Origin: JABWAJ01 sp046153985
GTDB lineage: Bacteria > Bacteroidota > Bacteroidia > Chitinophagales > Saprospiraceae
Direction of reading: 5' to 3'
NCBI GenBank assembly: GCA_046153985.1
Contig: JBJXFD010000146.1
Location: 1 to 14,019, forward strand
DNA: 14,019 nucleotides
Shown here: piece after piece, positions 1 to 6,674 of the stretch
Layout of the letters: each line of letters opens with the position of its first letter
How positions within the stretch are numbered: position 1 is the stretch's first letter
Notes under the pieces: generated by a model
Told to the model about the DNA's origin: nothing
Database searches by the model: none
Seen by the model: only the letters and a program-made list of their open reading frames with translations
Program-made: the position numbers and the translations under genes

Positions 1-40
1 TGAATGGAAGGTCGGTTCGGGTTTCTGATTTGTAGTCATT

Positions 41-79
41 CGGAGGTTCATGGAGCGGTCTAACTTCCATGAACCTCCG
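41..79. repeat. Perfect 14-bp inverted repeat (stem-loop) downstream of the M1 peptidase gene
   Basis: The arms CGGAGGTTCATGGA (41-54) and TCCATGAACCTCCG (66-79) are exact reverse complements around an 11-nt loop. The element lies about 57 nt past the stop codon of the minus-strand peptidase gene, where a terminator would be expected. Neither side carries a T-run, so it is not a textbook intrinsic terminator; it could be an mRNA 3'-end stabiliser or a palindromic intergenic repeat. Bases 1-135 contain no credible gene otherwise. Confidence 0.6.
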
Positions 80-135
80 TAAAGCTCCATCTTAGTAATA
101 GCTTATTGGGTATTCCCGAACAAGCTCTAAGACAG

Positions 136-3100
136 TTACGGCTCCAGCCCCTCCATCAATGCATCCGGCCCCAAATTCTGAAACTTGATCTGAAAACTGA
201 TCCGCGTCCAGTAGTTGCCTCGTTCTGCGAAGCGGTCGCGTATGTTTTTGGAGTTGACAACCGGGAAATAAATGCCCAGCGTGTTGTTGAAAAACTCCAG
301 TGCAAAACCGCCGCTCCAGAGCAACTGGTCTTTCAGCGTGGCATCGTTGCCGGTGGGCATCGCGTTGTCGAAATAGCCGATGTCGAAATACGGCTTCAAC
401 GGGAGATTGAGCGGGAGTTTCAGCGGCAGATCGGCTTTCAGGTTCAGGGCCAGAATGAAATTGTTGCTGCGCCCAAGGTTGAAACTGTTTTCGATCACGG
501 TTTTAAAGCCGCCTTCGCGCAGGTTGATTTGTTGCGAAAAAAAGCCCCGGTCTTCGCTCCGGGCGAAATACAGGTCATCGAAGCGGTAATCGTTCGGGCC
601 ACGGGAAACGAGGTTGAAAGCGCCGGGGAAAATAGCGCCCCCGTTCCGGCGGGTATTGTCTAAAAAACCGCCGGCAAAAACCCGCATGGCCAAGCGTTTA
701 CCCCGGGCATAAGTATAAGCGCCCTGCCAGCTTGCTGAAGCTTTCAGGTAGTATTGTGGTCGTCCAAAAAAGTCTTTGTAGGATTGGTATTCCAAAGCGA
801 CCTGGCTCGCGGTGGGCACAATCGGGTGTCGGCGTTCTGTGGAAAAACTCAGTTCGTGGATCCAGGTGCGGTCATTCCGTTTGCCGAAAAAATCCCCCGA
901 TTCAAAAACCGGCGCTTCTGTATCTAAAAATATACTGCGCCATTGCAGGCTGCGACGGCGGTCTTGGGCGTGGCTTTTCCGCCAGGCGTACCGGATGTAA
1001 GGCGTTACCCGCGTGTAGGCGAGCCGGTAATCATTAAGGGCATTGTCATCGAAATGAAATCGGCGGGCGTCCGCACCGACAAAGAGTTGTTGTGGTTTAG
1101 TGCCTTTCGGCAACAAGCGAAGCCTGAAATTGGCAAAACCGGTCAGGGATCGGCTGCCGGTGGCGTACATTGGCGCGAGGGCGAATTCGAACGGCTTTTC
1201 AGGAACGCCGTAGTTGTGCAGGATAAAACCGGCCATCCATTTATCATAATGGTTCCAACCAATAGCAGGCAGCCAGTTGAGGTCGGTACGCCGGTCGTTT
1301 TCCAACCCACTGAAAAAGCGCAGCCGCAGCGGCTCCAGTGTTTTCAGGGCGCCGGCAGTGCGGATGTGGTTGTCGCGGCGATTCCATTCGGGCATGGCCC
1401 GCGCTGCGTCCAGCGTAATACGGTCGTAGTCGCCTTTCGGAAAAACGAGCTCGTGCAAGCCCTCAAAGCCCTCATACCACTGCCCGACCACGACCTGATC
1501 TCCTTTTATGCCCGACAGTCGGAAAGGTGCTTCCACCGACCCTTTGTTGACGACGCGCAACACATAGCCTGCTGCTGTTTCGCCCAGCCCGAGGATGGCG
1601 TAGTCTGTTTTTTCGGTTGAATACAACCAGCCGTCGAAAAACCAGTCTAAATTTTTGACGGTAACCGTTTCTATATGGCTGCGCAGATCCTCCGGTTGCG
1701 GGTGTTTGAACTGCCAGGCCTGGTAGTAAGCGCGCATCATCGAATCGAAAGGAGCCGTTCCCAAATAACTTTCCAAAAAGGCAAAAGCCCGGGCCGGACT
1801 TTCATAAGCCCCCAGCCAATAATTGATGAGCCCGAAGTCGTCGGAAGTCGTCGCCGAAGGCTGAGCCATTCCCCGGCGCGCCTGGTGCAGCCGGGCCACT
1901 TCCCAAAGGTTCATTTCAGAACCCTTGACAAGGAATTCTGGTATCTGTGCCAGCTTTTTCGGCGGGTAGTGCTGCGCCATGTAGCGGTTTTCATAGTAGG
2001 TATTGATGCCCTCGTCCATCCAGCCGTGGTCGCGTTCATTGGTGGCGATGACGCCGTAAAACCAGTTATGCCCAACCTCATGCGTGATCACCGCGTCGAG
2101 GTCGCGCGCGTTTCCCGACAACCCAATGATCGTAATCATCGGGTATTCCATGCCGCCGCCGGCGCTCAGCGCGCTTTGGATGGCGGTGGCCTGCGGCCAG
2201 GGGTATTCGCCAACCAGGTTGGAATAGAAGGCAACCGAACGGTTCACGTAGCGCAGCGCATCTTTCCACAAATGTGCTTCGACGTTCGTGAAGGCTGTCC
2301 AGGTTTTAACAATTTTGCCCGATTCAAGCGCGACGCTGCCACTTTGTACGTGGAAATTTTTGTCGGCAAACCAGGCAAAATCGTGTACGTTTTCCGCCCG
2401 ATAGCGGATTGTTTTTTGGTTGGAAGAAGAAGGCGGCGTCACCTCCGAAAGCGTTTGCAAAACACTATCCGGAGTCGCTGCCAGCCAGGCGTTTGTTTCC
2501 GCCACTTTTTGTTCCAGAAACACGCGTTCGCTTTCTGTTTCCAGTTCGCCGGTGGCCATCACCACGTAGTTTTCCGGCAGGGTCAGTTCCAGTTCAAACG
2601 AACCGAATTCGGAATAAAATTCGCCCATGTCAAGGTAGGGCATGGCGTGCCATCCTTCCCGGTCGTACACCGCCGGTTTGGGGTACCACTGGGTTATCTG
2701 GTAGGATTGATCCACGTGGCCGAGGCGGGAAAAAGAAGCCGGGATTTTTACCTCAAAAGGCGTTTTGATGCGGAGGGCAGCCTGGGGCAATAAGGGCTTG
2801 GCCAATCGCAATACCGCAATGTCCGGGTGTTGCGGATCCAGTACCCAACTGACTGTTTCACCGGCTATCCGGAAATCCAGTCCACTGATACTACCCCATT
2901 CCGGTGCCTCAGAAAAATAAAAGCGGGTATTGTTCATCCGAAGCGCTTGTTTGGCGTAAGCCGTATTCCGGTCGCGGAAGGCATTCGGCCAGAGGTGAAA
3001 CCAAAGCTCACGGAGGGTATCCGGGCTGTTATTGATGTAAAACAAATCCAGCGTAGCCCGAAGCAGATGCGCCGTATCGTCGAGCGTGGCCGCAATGCGA

Positions 3101-3189
3101 TAATGTACTTCTTGTTGAAAATAGGGCTGCTGAGACCGGCAGTTCAGCGTAAAAGACAAGAGCAGGGCAGCAAACAGAAACCGGAGCAT
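136..3189 (-). CDS. Secreted M1-family zinc metallopeptidase with C-terminal outer-membrane-barrel-like region
   Basis: A 1017-residue exported peptidase. The zinc site is complete: HEVGH at residues 370-374 and the third ligand Glu393 exactly 18 residues after the second His (HExxH-x18-E, in a WMDE context). The substrate-recognition loop GGGMEY (344-349) replaces the usual GAMEN of M1 aminopeptidases. The start at 3189 is chosen because it begins a hydrophobic signal peptide (MLRFLFAALLLSF) and sits about 15 nt after a promoter; the reading frame stays open further upstream, but there it runs antisense to the neighbouring lipoprotein gene. A Cys near residue 18 is preceded by TLN, a poor lipobox, so signal peptidase I cleavage is more likely. 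From about residue 620 to 1010 the sequence alternates polar and aromatic/aliphatic residues with Gly/Asn-rich turns, like an Omp85-type beta-barrel; this would place the peptidase at the outer membrane (inference). Peptide substrate is unknown. Peptidase assignment is sure, barrel assignment moderate. Confidence 0.93.
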   Translation of the reverse strand: MLRFLFAALLLSFTLNCRSQQPYFQQEVHYRIAATLDDTAHLLRATLDLFYINNSPDTLRELWFHLWPNAFRDRNTAYAKQALRMNNTRFYFSEAPEWGSISGLDFRIAGETVSWVLDPQHPDIAVLRLAKPLLPQAALRIKTPFEVKIPASFSRLGHVDQSYQITQWYPKPAVYDREGWHAMPYLDMGEFYSEFGSFELELTLPENYVVMATGELETESERVFLEQKVAETNAWLAATPDSVLQTLSEVTPPSSSNQKTIRYRAENVHDFAWFADKNFHVQSGSVALESGKIVKTWTAFTNVEAHLWKDALRYVNRSVAFYSNLVGEYPWPQATAIQSALSAGGGMEYPMITIIGLSGNARDLDAVITHEVGHNWFYGVIATNERDHGWMDEGINTYYENRYMAQHYPPKKLAQIPEFLVKGSEMNLWEVARLHQARRGMAQPSATTSDDFGLINYWLGAYESPARAFAFLESYLGTAPFDSMMRAYYQAWQFKHPQPEDLRSHIETVTVKNLDWFFDGWLYSTEKTDYAILGLGETAAGYVLRVVNKGSVEAPFRLSGIKGDQVVVGQWYEGFEGLHELVFPKGDYDRITLDAARAMPEWNRRDNHIRTAGALKTLEPLRLRFFSGLENDRRTDLNWLPAIGWNHYDKWMAGFILHNYGVPEKPFEFALAPMYATGSRSLTGFANFRLRLLPKGTKPQQLFVGADARRFHFDDNALNDYRLAYTRVTPYIRYAWRKSHAQDRRRSLQWRSIFLDTEAPVFESGDFFGKRNDRTWIHELSFSTERRHPIVPTASQVALEYQSYKDFFGRPQYYLKASASWQGAYTYARGKRLAMRVFAGGFLDNTRRNGGAIFPGAFNLVSRGPNDYRFDDLYFARSEDRGFFSQQINLREGGFKTVIENSFNLGRSNNFILALNLKADLPLKLPLNLPLKPYFDIGYFDNAMPTGNDATLKDQLLWSGGFALEFFNNTLGIYFPVVNSKNIRDRFAERGNYWTRISFQIKFQNLGPDALMEGLEP
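395..430. repeat. Three imperfect 12-bp tandem units inside the peptidase gene
   Basis: Units TTCAACGGGAGA, TTGAGCGGGAGT and TTCAGCGGCAGA follow each other without gaps. On the minus strand they encode three consecutive LPLK/LPLN/LPLK tetrapeptides inside the barrel-like region, just before a PYFDIGYFDN strand. The period is a multiple of three, so unit gain or loss would keep the frame. Confidence 0.6.
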
Positions 3190-3210
3190 AGGCGTGACGG
3201 TATTTTGAAA

Positions 3211-3241
3211 CGAAGATAGTACAATACAAGGTGCGTTCAAA
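3211..3241 (-). promoter_or_regulatory. Bacteroidota-type promoter for the M1 peptidase gene
   Basis: Read on the minus strand, TTTG (3241-3238) is followed after exactly 19 nt by TATCTTCG (3218-3211), one mismatch from the TAnnTTTG -7 consensus of Bacteroidota. The predicted start of transcription is near 3204, giving a leader of about 15 nt before the ATG at 3189. This supports that start codon. Confidence 0.6.
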
Positions 3242-3339
3242 GGGGTAATCCAGGGGCGTCCAATAAACCCGGATTTACCAACCGTCCCGTTTTTCCGGCC
3301 AACCATAAACCGACAGCCCTGGTTCGTTCCCCGCAACCC

Positions 3340-3347
3340 TACTTTTG
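3340..3347 (+). promoter_or_regulatory. Candidate -7 element of the lipoprotein gene
   Basis: TACTTTTG matches TAnnTTTG exactly and lies 53 nt before the lipoprotein ATG. No TTG/TTTG box is present at the expected distance upstream, so only half of the promoter is visible. It is divergent from the peptidase promoter about 100 bp away. Confidence 0.4.
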
Positions 3348-3400
3348 CAGGGAAACACGCATTGTTTTTATTCATTCCTATCACAAAAATTAACATCAAG

Positions 3401-4168
3401 ATGAGAAAGTATTGCATCCTGCTGGTTGTGGCTACACTTGCCTTCTTTACGGTAAGTTGTGAAAAAGACAACTCAGGGCCTAAGCCTACAGTCATTAAGG
3501 CTTCCGGGGACATTCTTGCTGCCCTGGAGGAATACCGGGCATTATTGGGCCCGAACAACGGTGGAACTGCGGGCTCCCAGGCAAGCGGCAGGCGGGAAAT
3601 CAATTGGGACGGTGTACCCGACGAATTTTCCGCGCCGTTCAACATGCCCCTCGATTTTTTTAATACAAACACGGGCACCCGTGCTCGTGGCGCTGTTTTT
3701 AGCACGCCCGGTTCGGGGGTTCAGGTGAGCGCAGACAGCGACAACCCTTCGGGCGCTGCACCTTCATTTGGCAACATCAATCCTTACTACACGCAACAAT
3801 TTCCGGCATTCAGCGCGCAGCGCGTCTTTTCACCCATTGGCAGCAATGTGGTTGACCTTCGTTTTTTTGTGCCGGGATCAACTACAAAGGCGGTCGTCAA
3901 AGGCTTCGGCGCCATTTATATTGATGTGGATCGGGTAGAAAATACGGCCTTTGAATATTTTGATATCAATGATAAGTCGCTGGGTGTGTACGCAACCCCG
4001 GTGCTGAACGAAGGACATGTATTTTTGGGGGTGTTTTTTGAAGAAGCCATTGTCCACCGCGTCCGGATAGAATACGGCAATGCTTCATTGGGCCCGAGTG
4101 AGAGCGGCACGGTAGATGTGTCTGTGATGGACGATTTTATTTATGGAGAGCCGCAGGAGGCAAATTAG
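3401..4168 (+). CDS. Predicted lipoprotein with INWDGVP-type domain, function unknown
   Basis: 255 residues. The start at 3401 gives a lipoprotein signal peptide: MRKYC, a hydrophobic core, then the lipobox TVSC with Cys20 as the lipidated residue, followed by EKDN. An in-frame ATG 39 nt upstream would add 13 residues before the signal and is less likely. After a low-complexity spacer, residues from about 65 onward contain the string REINWDGVPDEFSAP, then DFFN, RGAVFSTPG and FQVSA-like text. This pattern is familiar from uncharacterised secreted proteins of several phyla, some of which carry sorting signals at the C-terminus. The domain seems all-beta (many short alternating strands, VDLRFFVPG, FGAIYIDVD), with no catalytic motif I can name. 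A hairpin terminator follows 20 nt after the stop, so it is probably monocistronic. Confidence 0.85.
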   Translation: MRKYCILLVVATLAFFTVSCEKDNSGPKPTVIKASGDILAALEEYRALLGPNNGGTAGSQASGRREINWDGVPDEFSAPFNMPLDFFNTNTGTRARGAVFSTPGSGVQVSADSDNPSGAAPSFGNINPYYTQQFPAFSAQRVFSPIGSNVVDLRFFVPGSTTKAVVKGFGAIYIDVDRVENTAFEYFDINDKSLGVYATPVLNEGHVFLGVFFEEAIVHRVRIEYGNASLGPSESGTVDVSVMDDFIYGEPQEAN

Positions 4169-4188
4169 TATTTCCCAGATAAAAAATT

Positions 4189-4227
4189 CAAGAGGCGTTC
4201 CAGATTTTGGGATGCCTCTTGTTGTTT
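4189..4227 (+). terminator. Hairpin terminator after the lipoprotein gene
   Basis: A 13-bp stem (4189-4201 with 4209-4221, two G-U pairs) encloses the loop AGATTTT and is followed by the short U-rich tail TTGTTT. It lies 20 nt past the lipoprotein stop codon. The tail is weaker than in classical terminators. Confidence 0.65.
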
Positions 4228-4314
4228 CGGAGACCAAGCAATCTGCTCAATCCATGCTTTCGTAGAAAAATTCAGCCGTACCGCGAAAGCAATGGCCAAT
4301 TTATTTACCTTTTC

Positions 4315-4342
4315 TGGATGTAAAAACTCATTGCTACATCCA
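4315..4342 (+). promoter_or_regulatory. 8-bp inverted repeat just before the small secreted protein gene
   Basis: TGGATGTA (4315-4322) and TACATCCA (4335-4342) are exact reverse complements with a 12-nt spacer, ending 12 nt before the ATG at 4355. A weak -7-like TACCTTTT (4306-4313) overlaps its left edge. It could be an operator or a leader hairpin covering the ribosome entry region; the sequence alone does not decide. Confidence 0.3.
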
Positions 4343-4354
4343 AATCAATCTGTC

Positions 4355-4894
4355 ATGTTCCTTAAAAGTCTATTGTTTTGTTCGCTCTTGTGTACCACTG
4401 CCTATGCCCACGCCCAGGAAACCCCAACTTTCCCCGCCTCCTGGACCGGCGTCTGGGCCGGCGATCTCCTCATCCACAACGCCAAAGGCATCGCGCAAAC
4501 CGTGCCGATGGAAGTAATCATCCGACCCGTGCCCGGCAGCGCCAATTACGACTGGATCACGGTGTACAATAAGGATACCCTTGCCGGGAAACGCCCGTAC
4601 ACCTTGCTGGTGAAAGACGCCGAAGCCGGCCACTACGCCATTGACGAAAACAACAACATCGTACTGGACGCTTACCTGCTGGGGGGCAAACTGTTCAACA
4701 GCTTTGAAGTGCAGGGGCAGTTGCTGGTCTGCACCTATGAAATGCAGGGCGAAAACCTTGTTTTTGAGGTTATTGCGGGGCCGACAGTGCCCGTAGCAAC
4801 AACAGGAGGCGGGGAGGGAGGCGAAGAAAAAATCCCGGAAGTGAAGTCCTTTAAAGTGAATGTGATGCAACGCGCAGTCTTAAAAAAAGCGTAG
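4355..4894 (+). CDS. Small secreted protein of unknown function
   Basis: 179 residues. The start at 4355 gives a clean signal peptide (MFLKSLLFCSLLCTTAYAHA) with probable cleavage after AHA, leaving QETPTFPASWTGVWAGDL. An in-frame ATG at 4292 would add 21 non-hydrophobic residues ahead of the signal and is rejected. The mature part reads like one compact beta domain: an N-terminal SWTGVWAGDLLI, then paired strands around MEVIIRPVPG, YDWITVYN and LVCTYEMQGENLVFEVI, which resembles a lipocalin- or calycin-like small-molecule or lipid-binding fold, but this is an impression only. A Gly/Glu-rich linker (GGGEGGEE, about residues 152-159) precedes a basic tail ending KKA. No catalytic motif was seen. 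No T-run terminator follows; a small 6-bp hairpin sits at 4910-4928. Confidence 0.8.
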   Translation: MFLKSLLFCSLLCTTAYAHAQETPTFPASWTGVWAGDLLIHNAKGIAQTVPMEVIIRPVPGSANYDWITVYNKDTLAGKRPYTLLVKDAEAGHYAIDENNNIVLDAYLLGGKLFNSFEVQGQLLVCTYEMQGENLVFEVIAGPTVPVATTGGGEGGEEKIPEVKSFKVNVMQRAVLKKA

Positions 4895-5021
4895 CGCTTC
4901 CCTTAAAATAAGTGTGGTAAGAACACTTCAAAAAAGCCACCCGATTTGCCTATTCTCTAAAAAAATCAGGCTTTACTATAAACCCCAAAAGAAAAAAAGA
5001 AAAATTTTAACGATTTTGTAA

Positions 5022-5051
5022 TTGTATTTTTTACAATAACCCTTATATTTG
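5022..5051 (+). promoter_or_regulatory. Consensus Bacteroidota promoter with no protein gene downstream
   Basis: TTG (5022-5024) and TATATTTG (5044-5051, exact TAnnTTTG) are separated by exactly 19 nt, the ideal geometry for the Bacteroidota primary sigma factor. It is embedded in an A/T-rich tract. It is the best promoter in the window, yet no plus-strand gene follows before 6303, which argues that it drives a non-coding RNA. Confidence 0.75.
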
Positions 5052-5056
5052 CATTA

Positions 5057-5155
5057 TCAATTGATACAAACGCACGGGCAAGTCCCGGTTAAAGACATAA
5101 TTTGGTTTTATTTGGTTAGGGCTGAGGTAGTGCTACATAGCGCTGCCTCTTTTTT
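5057..5155 (+). ncRNA. Candidate free-standing small RNA of about 100 nt
   Basis: The span is set by the predicted transcription start just after the -7 element (5044-5051) and the end of the T-run of an intrinsic terminator (5124-5160). The transcript would hold a short 5' hairpin (CGGG/CCCG near 5074-5086 with loop CAAGT), a central single-stranded U/A-rich part with the repeated TTTGGTT/TTTGGTT motif (5101-5117), and the strong terminal stem. There is no ATG in it. I do not recognise an Rfam family; 6S-type RNAs of Bacteroidota have similar size and were considered, but the long bulged rod is not evident. Ends are estimates of plus or minus a few nucleotides. Confidence 0.5.
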
Positions 5156-5160
5156 ATTTT
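5124..5160 (+). terminator. Strong intrinsic terminator of the small-RNA locus
   Basis: An 11-bp stem (GAGGTAGTGCT 5124-5134, AGCGCTGCCTC 5139-5149, two G-U pairs) closes the tetraloop ACAT and is followed directly by TTTTTTATTTT (5150-5160). The T-run is only on the plus strand, so it terminates plus-strand transcription and is not a terminator for the minus-strand transglycosylase gene. Confidence 0.85.
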
Positions 5161-5285
5161 ACAAAAATCGGGTTTCTGCAAAGGGTTGACCTAATTCATA
5201 AAAATCTGATTATCAAATCAAAAGACAAGAACCACCCTACACTGAATCTTATCCAACGCCTCCATCTCTCCTGCCTTCTCCTTTC

Positions 5286-6170
5286 TTATGCCTGCTTGTA
5301 TCCGGTGTCGCCGGCTTCAACCGTCCGTTGTCCGGGGCGTACCTGTACGAATGCCGGAATGACATAAAAAGAGGGTGGCGCGAGCGGAAATCCCCGCTCT
5401 TCTTTCGGTTTGATGACGAGCGTTGGCATTTTTTTGAAAAAATTTGCAGCAAAGTTTGAAAAAAATTCCGGCTGCTGCTGAAACGCCACTTGCGTTCTTT
5501 CGTTCCTAACCGGTTGTTTGTTTTTCCTGTAATACTTATCGAGGTAAGCGGCTGCGATCAGGGAGGGAAGGTATTGGCGGGTTTGTTTTGGCAACAGCAG
5601 TTTAATGTCGCGATATTCGCGGCAATTTGTTTTCCGGATGGCCTTCTTCACCTTTCCGGCGCCGCAATTGTAAGCCGCAAGCGCCAATCCCCAATCGCCA
5701 AACTCATAATACAGGTCCTCCAAAAAGTTGAGGGCTGCTTCGGTTGCGCGTTCGGGATCCAGGCGTTCATCTATGCGGGAAGAAACTTCGAGGCCATAAC
5801 TCCGGGCGGTATTGGGCATCAATTGCCAAAGACCGGCTGCCCCTTGGGGGGAAACAACCCGAACAGAAAGCCTCGATTCTGCCACCGGAATATATTTTAA
5901 GAAGTCAGGCATGCGTTTTTCTTCCAGCAGTTGTTCTATGACTGGAAAGTAGTGGTTCATCCGCCGTAGCAAGCGCCGGGCGCCGGGTTTCATCGGGCGG
6001 ACATAGTCGTTGATCTTGTGGATGGCGATGGCTTCATACCTTGCAACCCTAAAAGGCGCCTCCAACTTCGTGATGCGGGTCATGATCGCCTGATCGGCTT
6101 TAGACGAAAATGGGCATAGCAAAGCCCAAACACTCAGGACTATGCAGCCTGGGGCATTCAAAACATTCAT
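5286..6170 (-). CDS. Periplasmic lytic transglycosylase, SLT/GH23 family (MltD-like)
   Basis: 294 residues; it cleaves the MurNAc-GlcNAc bond of peptidoglycan with formation of 1,6-anhydro-MurNAc. The catalytic Glu is E98 in IPVAESRLS, followed by the family motifs GLWQLMP (113-119) and AAYNCGAG (165-172), in the order and spacing of the GH23 lysozyme-like fold. The N-terminus is a signal peptide (MNVLNAPGCIVLSVWALLC, cleavage probably after SKA near residue 25); no lipobox is placed for lipidation. The region before the domain (about 40-90) is the helical part found in MltD-type proteins. Unlike classical MltD there are no LysM repeats; the tail of about 60 residues after the domain is Phe/Gln-rich and unassigned. 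The gene stands alone, convergent with the plus-strand genes to its left. No promoter with consensus spacing was seen upstream. Confidence 0.92.
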   Translation of the reverse strand: MNVLNAPGCIVLSVWALLCPFSSKADQAIMTRITKLEAPFRVARYEAIAIHKINDYVRPMKPGARRLLRRMNHYFPVIEQLLEEKRMPDFLKYIPVAESRLSVRVVSPQGAAGLWQLMPNTARSYGLEVSSRIDERLDPERATEAALNFLEDLYYEFGDWGLALAAYNCGAGKVKKAIRKTNCREYRDIKLLLPKQTRQYLPSLIAAAYLDKYYRKNKQPVRNERTQVAFQQQPEFFSNFAANFFKKMPTLVIKPKEERGFPLAPPSFYVIPAFVQVRPGQRTVEAGDTGYKQA

Positions 6171-6246
6171 GGGAATTCAGTTTTGCATTGATGAATAGAC
6201 GCCCCTTGCAGGAAACTAAAAATCAGTAAATGTTAAGGCCTCAAGT

Positions 6247-6262
6247 CCCGACCGAGGTCGGG
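6247..6262. repeat. Short GC-rich hairpin
   Basis: CCCGAC and GTCGGG flank the tetraloop CGAG (6 bp, or 7 bp with a 2-nt loop). A T6 run lies 10 nt further on the plus strand, but no plus-strand gene ends here, so it is not a convincing terminator. It lies directly beside the TGAACGCAG repeat-like string, and both may belong to one dispersed element. Confidence 0.45.
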
Positions 6263-6278
6263 GTAGGAATCCTTTTTT

Positions 6279-6300
6279 GTCATACTGAACGCAGCAAATC
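6279..6300 (+). repeat. Diverged copy of the TGAGCG-type intergenic repeat
   Basis: The string GTCATACTGAACGCAG (6279-6294) followed by CAAATC resembles the pattern ACTGAGCGCAGTCGAAGCC found at 8450-8468. Agreement over the core is partial (TGAaCGCAG against TGAGCGCAG). The assignment is by eye and rests on similarity to the other copies in this window. Confidence 0.35.
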
Positions 6301-6302
6301 GT

Positions 6303-6452
6303 ATGGTTAAGTTAAAGGCCATGCGCAAGCTAAGCAGCGTGAAGTATAAAATGGAAATGATGTCACCGTGTAAACAGTGCATTTGGAAAGTAACCGGCAA
6401 AAAAGCGGATAAAATTTTGGCAGGTAGTGTAGCATTCTCTAAGAAGCAGTAA
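6303..6452 (+). CDS. Doubtful 49-residue basic protein with a CxxC motif
   Basis: An open frame runs from ATG 6303 (MVKLKAMRKLSSVKYKM) to TAA 6452, with an alternative in-frame ATG at 6321. It is lysine-rich (about one fifth Lys) and has a single SPCKQCIW stretch that could bind metal or form a disulfide. No promoter element, ribosome site or family match was recognised, and a frame of this size can occur by chance in 500 nt of intergenic DNA. It starts immediately after a repeat-like string. It is listed so that it can be checked, not as a confident gene. Confidence 0.2.
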   Translation: MVKLKAMRKLSSVKYKMEMMSPCKQCIWKVTGKKADKILAGSVAFSKKQ

Positions 6453-6560
6453 ATATACTAAAAAACCGATGATTGTCAAAATAATTGTCATGTAAATCAA
6501 CTTTGCATAAATAAAAAATTATGAGAAATATTAAAAATACCTATACGACAAGGGTTTGCT

Positions 6561-6568
6561 TATCTTTG
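6561..6568 (+). promoter_or_regulatory. Distal candidate -7 element upstream of the OmpA-family gene
   Basis: TATCTTTG is an exact TAnnTTTG match, 126 nt before the GTG start. No upstream TTG box at 19 nt. If used, it would give a leader of about 115 nt that includes a small hairpin (6580-6585 with 6590-6595). Confidence 0.3.
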
Positions 6569-6666
6569 AGGGGCTTATCCTGAAACCTGTTTCGGCAGCA
6601 TTAGTGAACAAACACGCGTTTTACCTGGAATTAAGAGCTTGTTCCTTAAGGCAACGCATTTTCTAA

Positions 6667-6674
6667 TAACTTTG
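6667..6674 (+). promoter_or_regulatory. Proximal -7 element of the OmpA-family gene
   Basis: TAACTTTG is an exact TAnnTTTG match placed 20 nt before the GTG at 6694, giving a very short leader. The nearest upstream TTG (6639-6641) is 25 nt away, longer than ideal. The TAA inside this element also closes the frame upstream, so the gene cannot start before it. Confidence 0.45.

Larger units (their letters stand above)
4895..5285. other. Convergent intergenic region holding the small-RNA locus
   Basis: This 391-nt gap lies between the 3' ends of the secreted-protein gene (plus) and the lytic transglycosylase gene (minus). It is A/T-rich, especially 4980-5050. Its only strong content is the promoter, transcript and terminator described separately at 5022-5160. 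In 5161-5285 I see no gene and no clear terminator for the transglycosylase gene. Confidence 0.8.

Noticed and set aside
1675..2793. 372-codon open frame on the plus strand opposite the M1 peptidase
   Set aside because: It is antisense to the catalytic domain with HExxH; its composition (Arg/His/Phe-rich) is that of a shadow frame.
3190..3705. Upstream extension of the peptidase reading frame by 172 codons
   Set aside because: The extension is antisense to the lipoprotein gene and crosses both promoters, and the signal peptide begins only at the ATG at 3189.
4910..4928. Small hairpin AAGTGT/ACACTT after the secreted-protein gene
   Set aside because: Only 6 bp and no T-run after it, so I do not call it a terminator.
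5061..5189. 43-codon frame from TTG through the small-RNA locus
   Set aside because: It would need a non-ATG start almost at the transcript 5' end and would read through the terminator stem and T-run.
6521..6583. 20-codon frame starting MRNIKNTY
   Set aside because: Too short, no ribosome signal, and it overlaps the -7 element at 6561; no evidence of translation.
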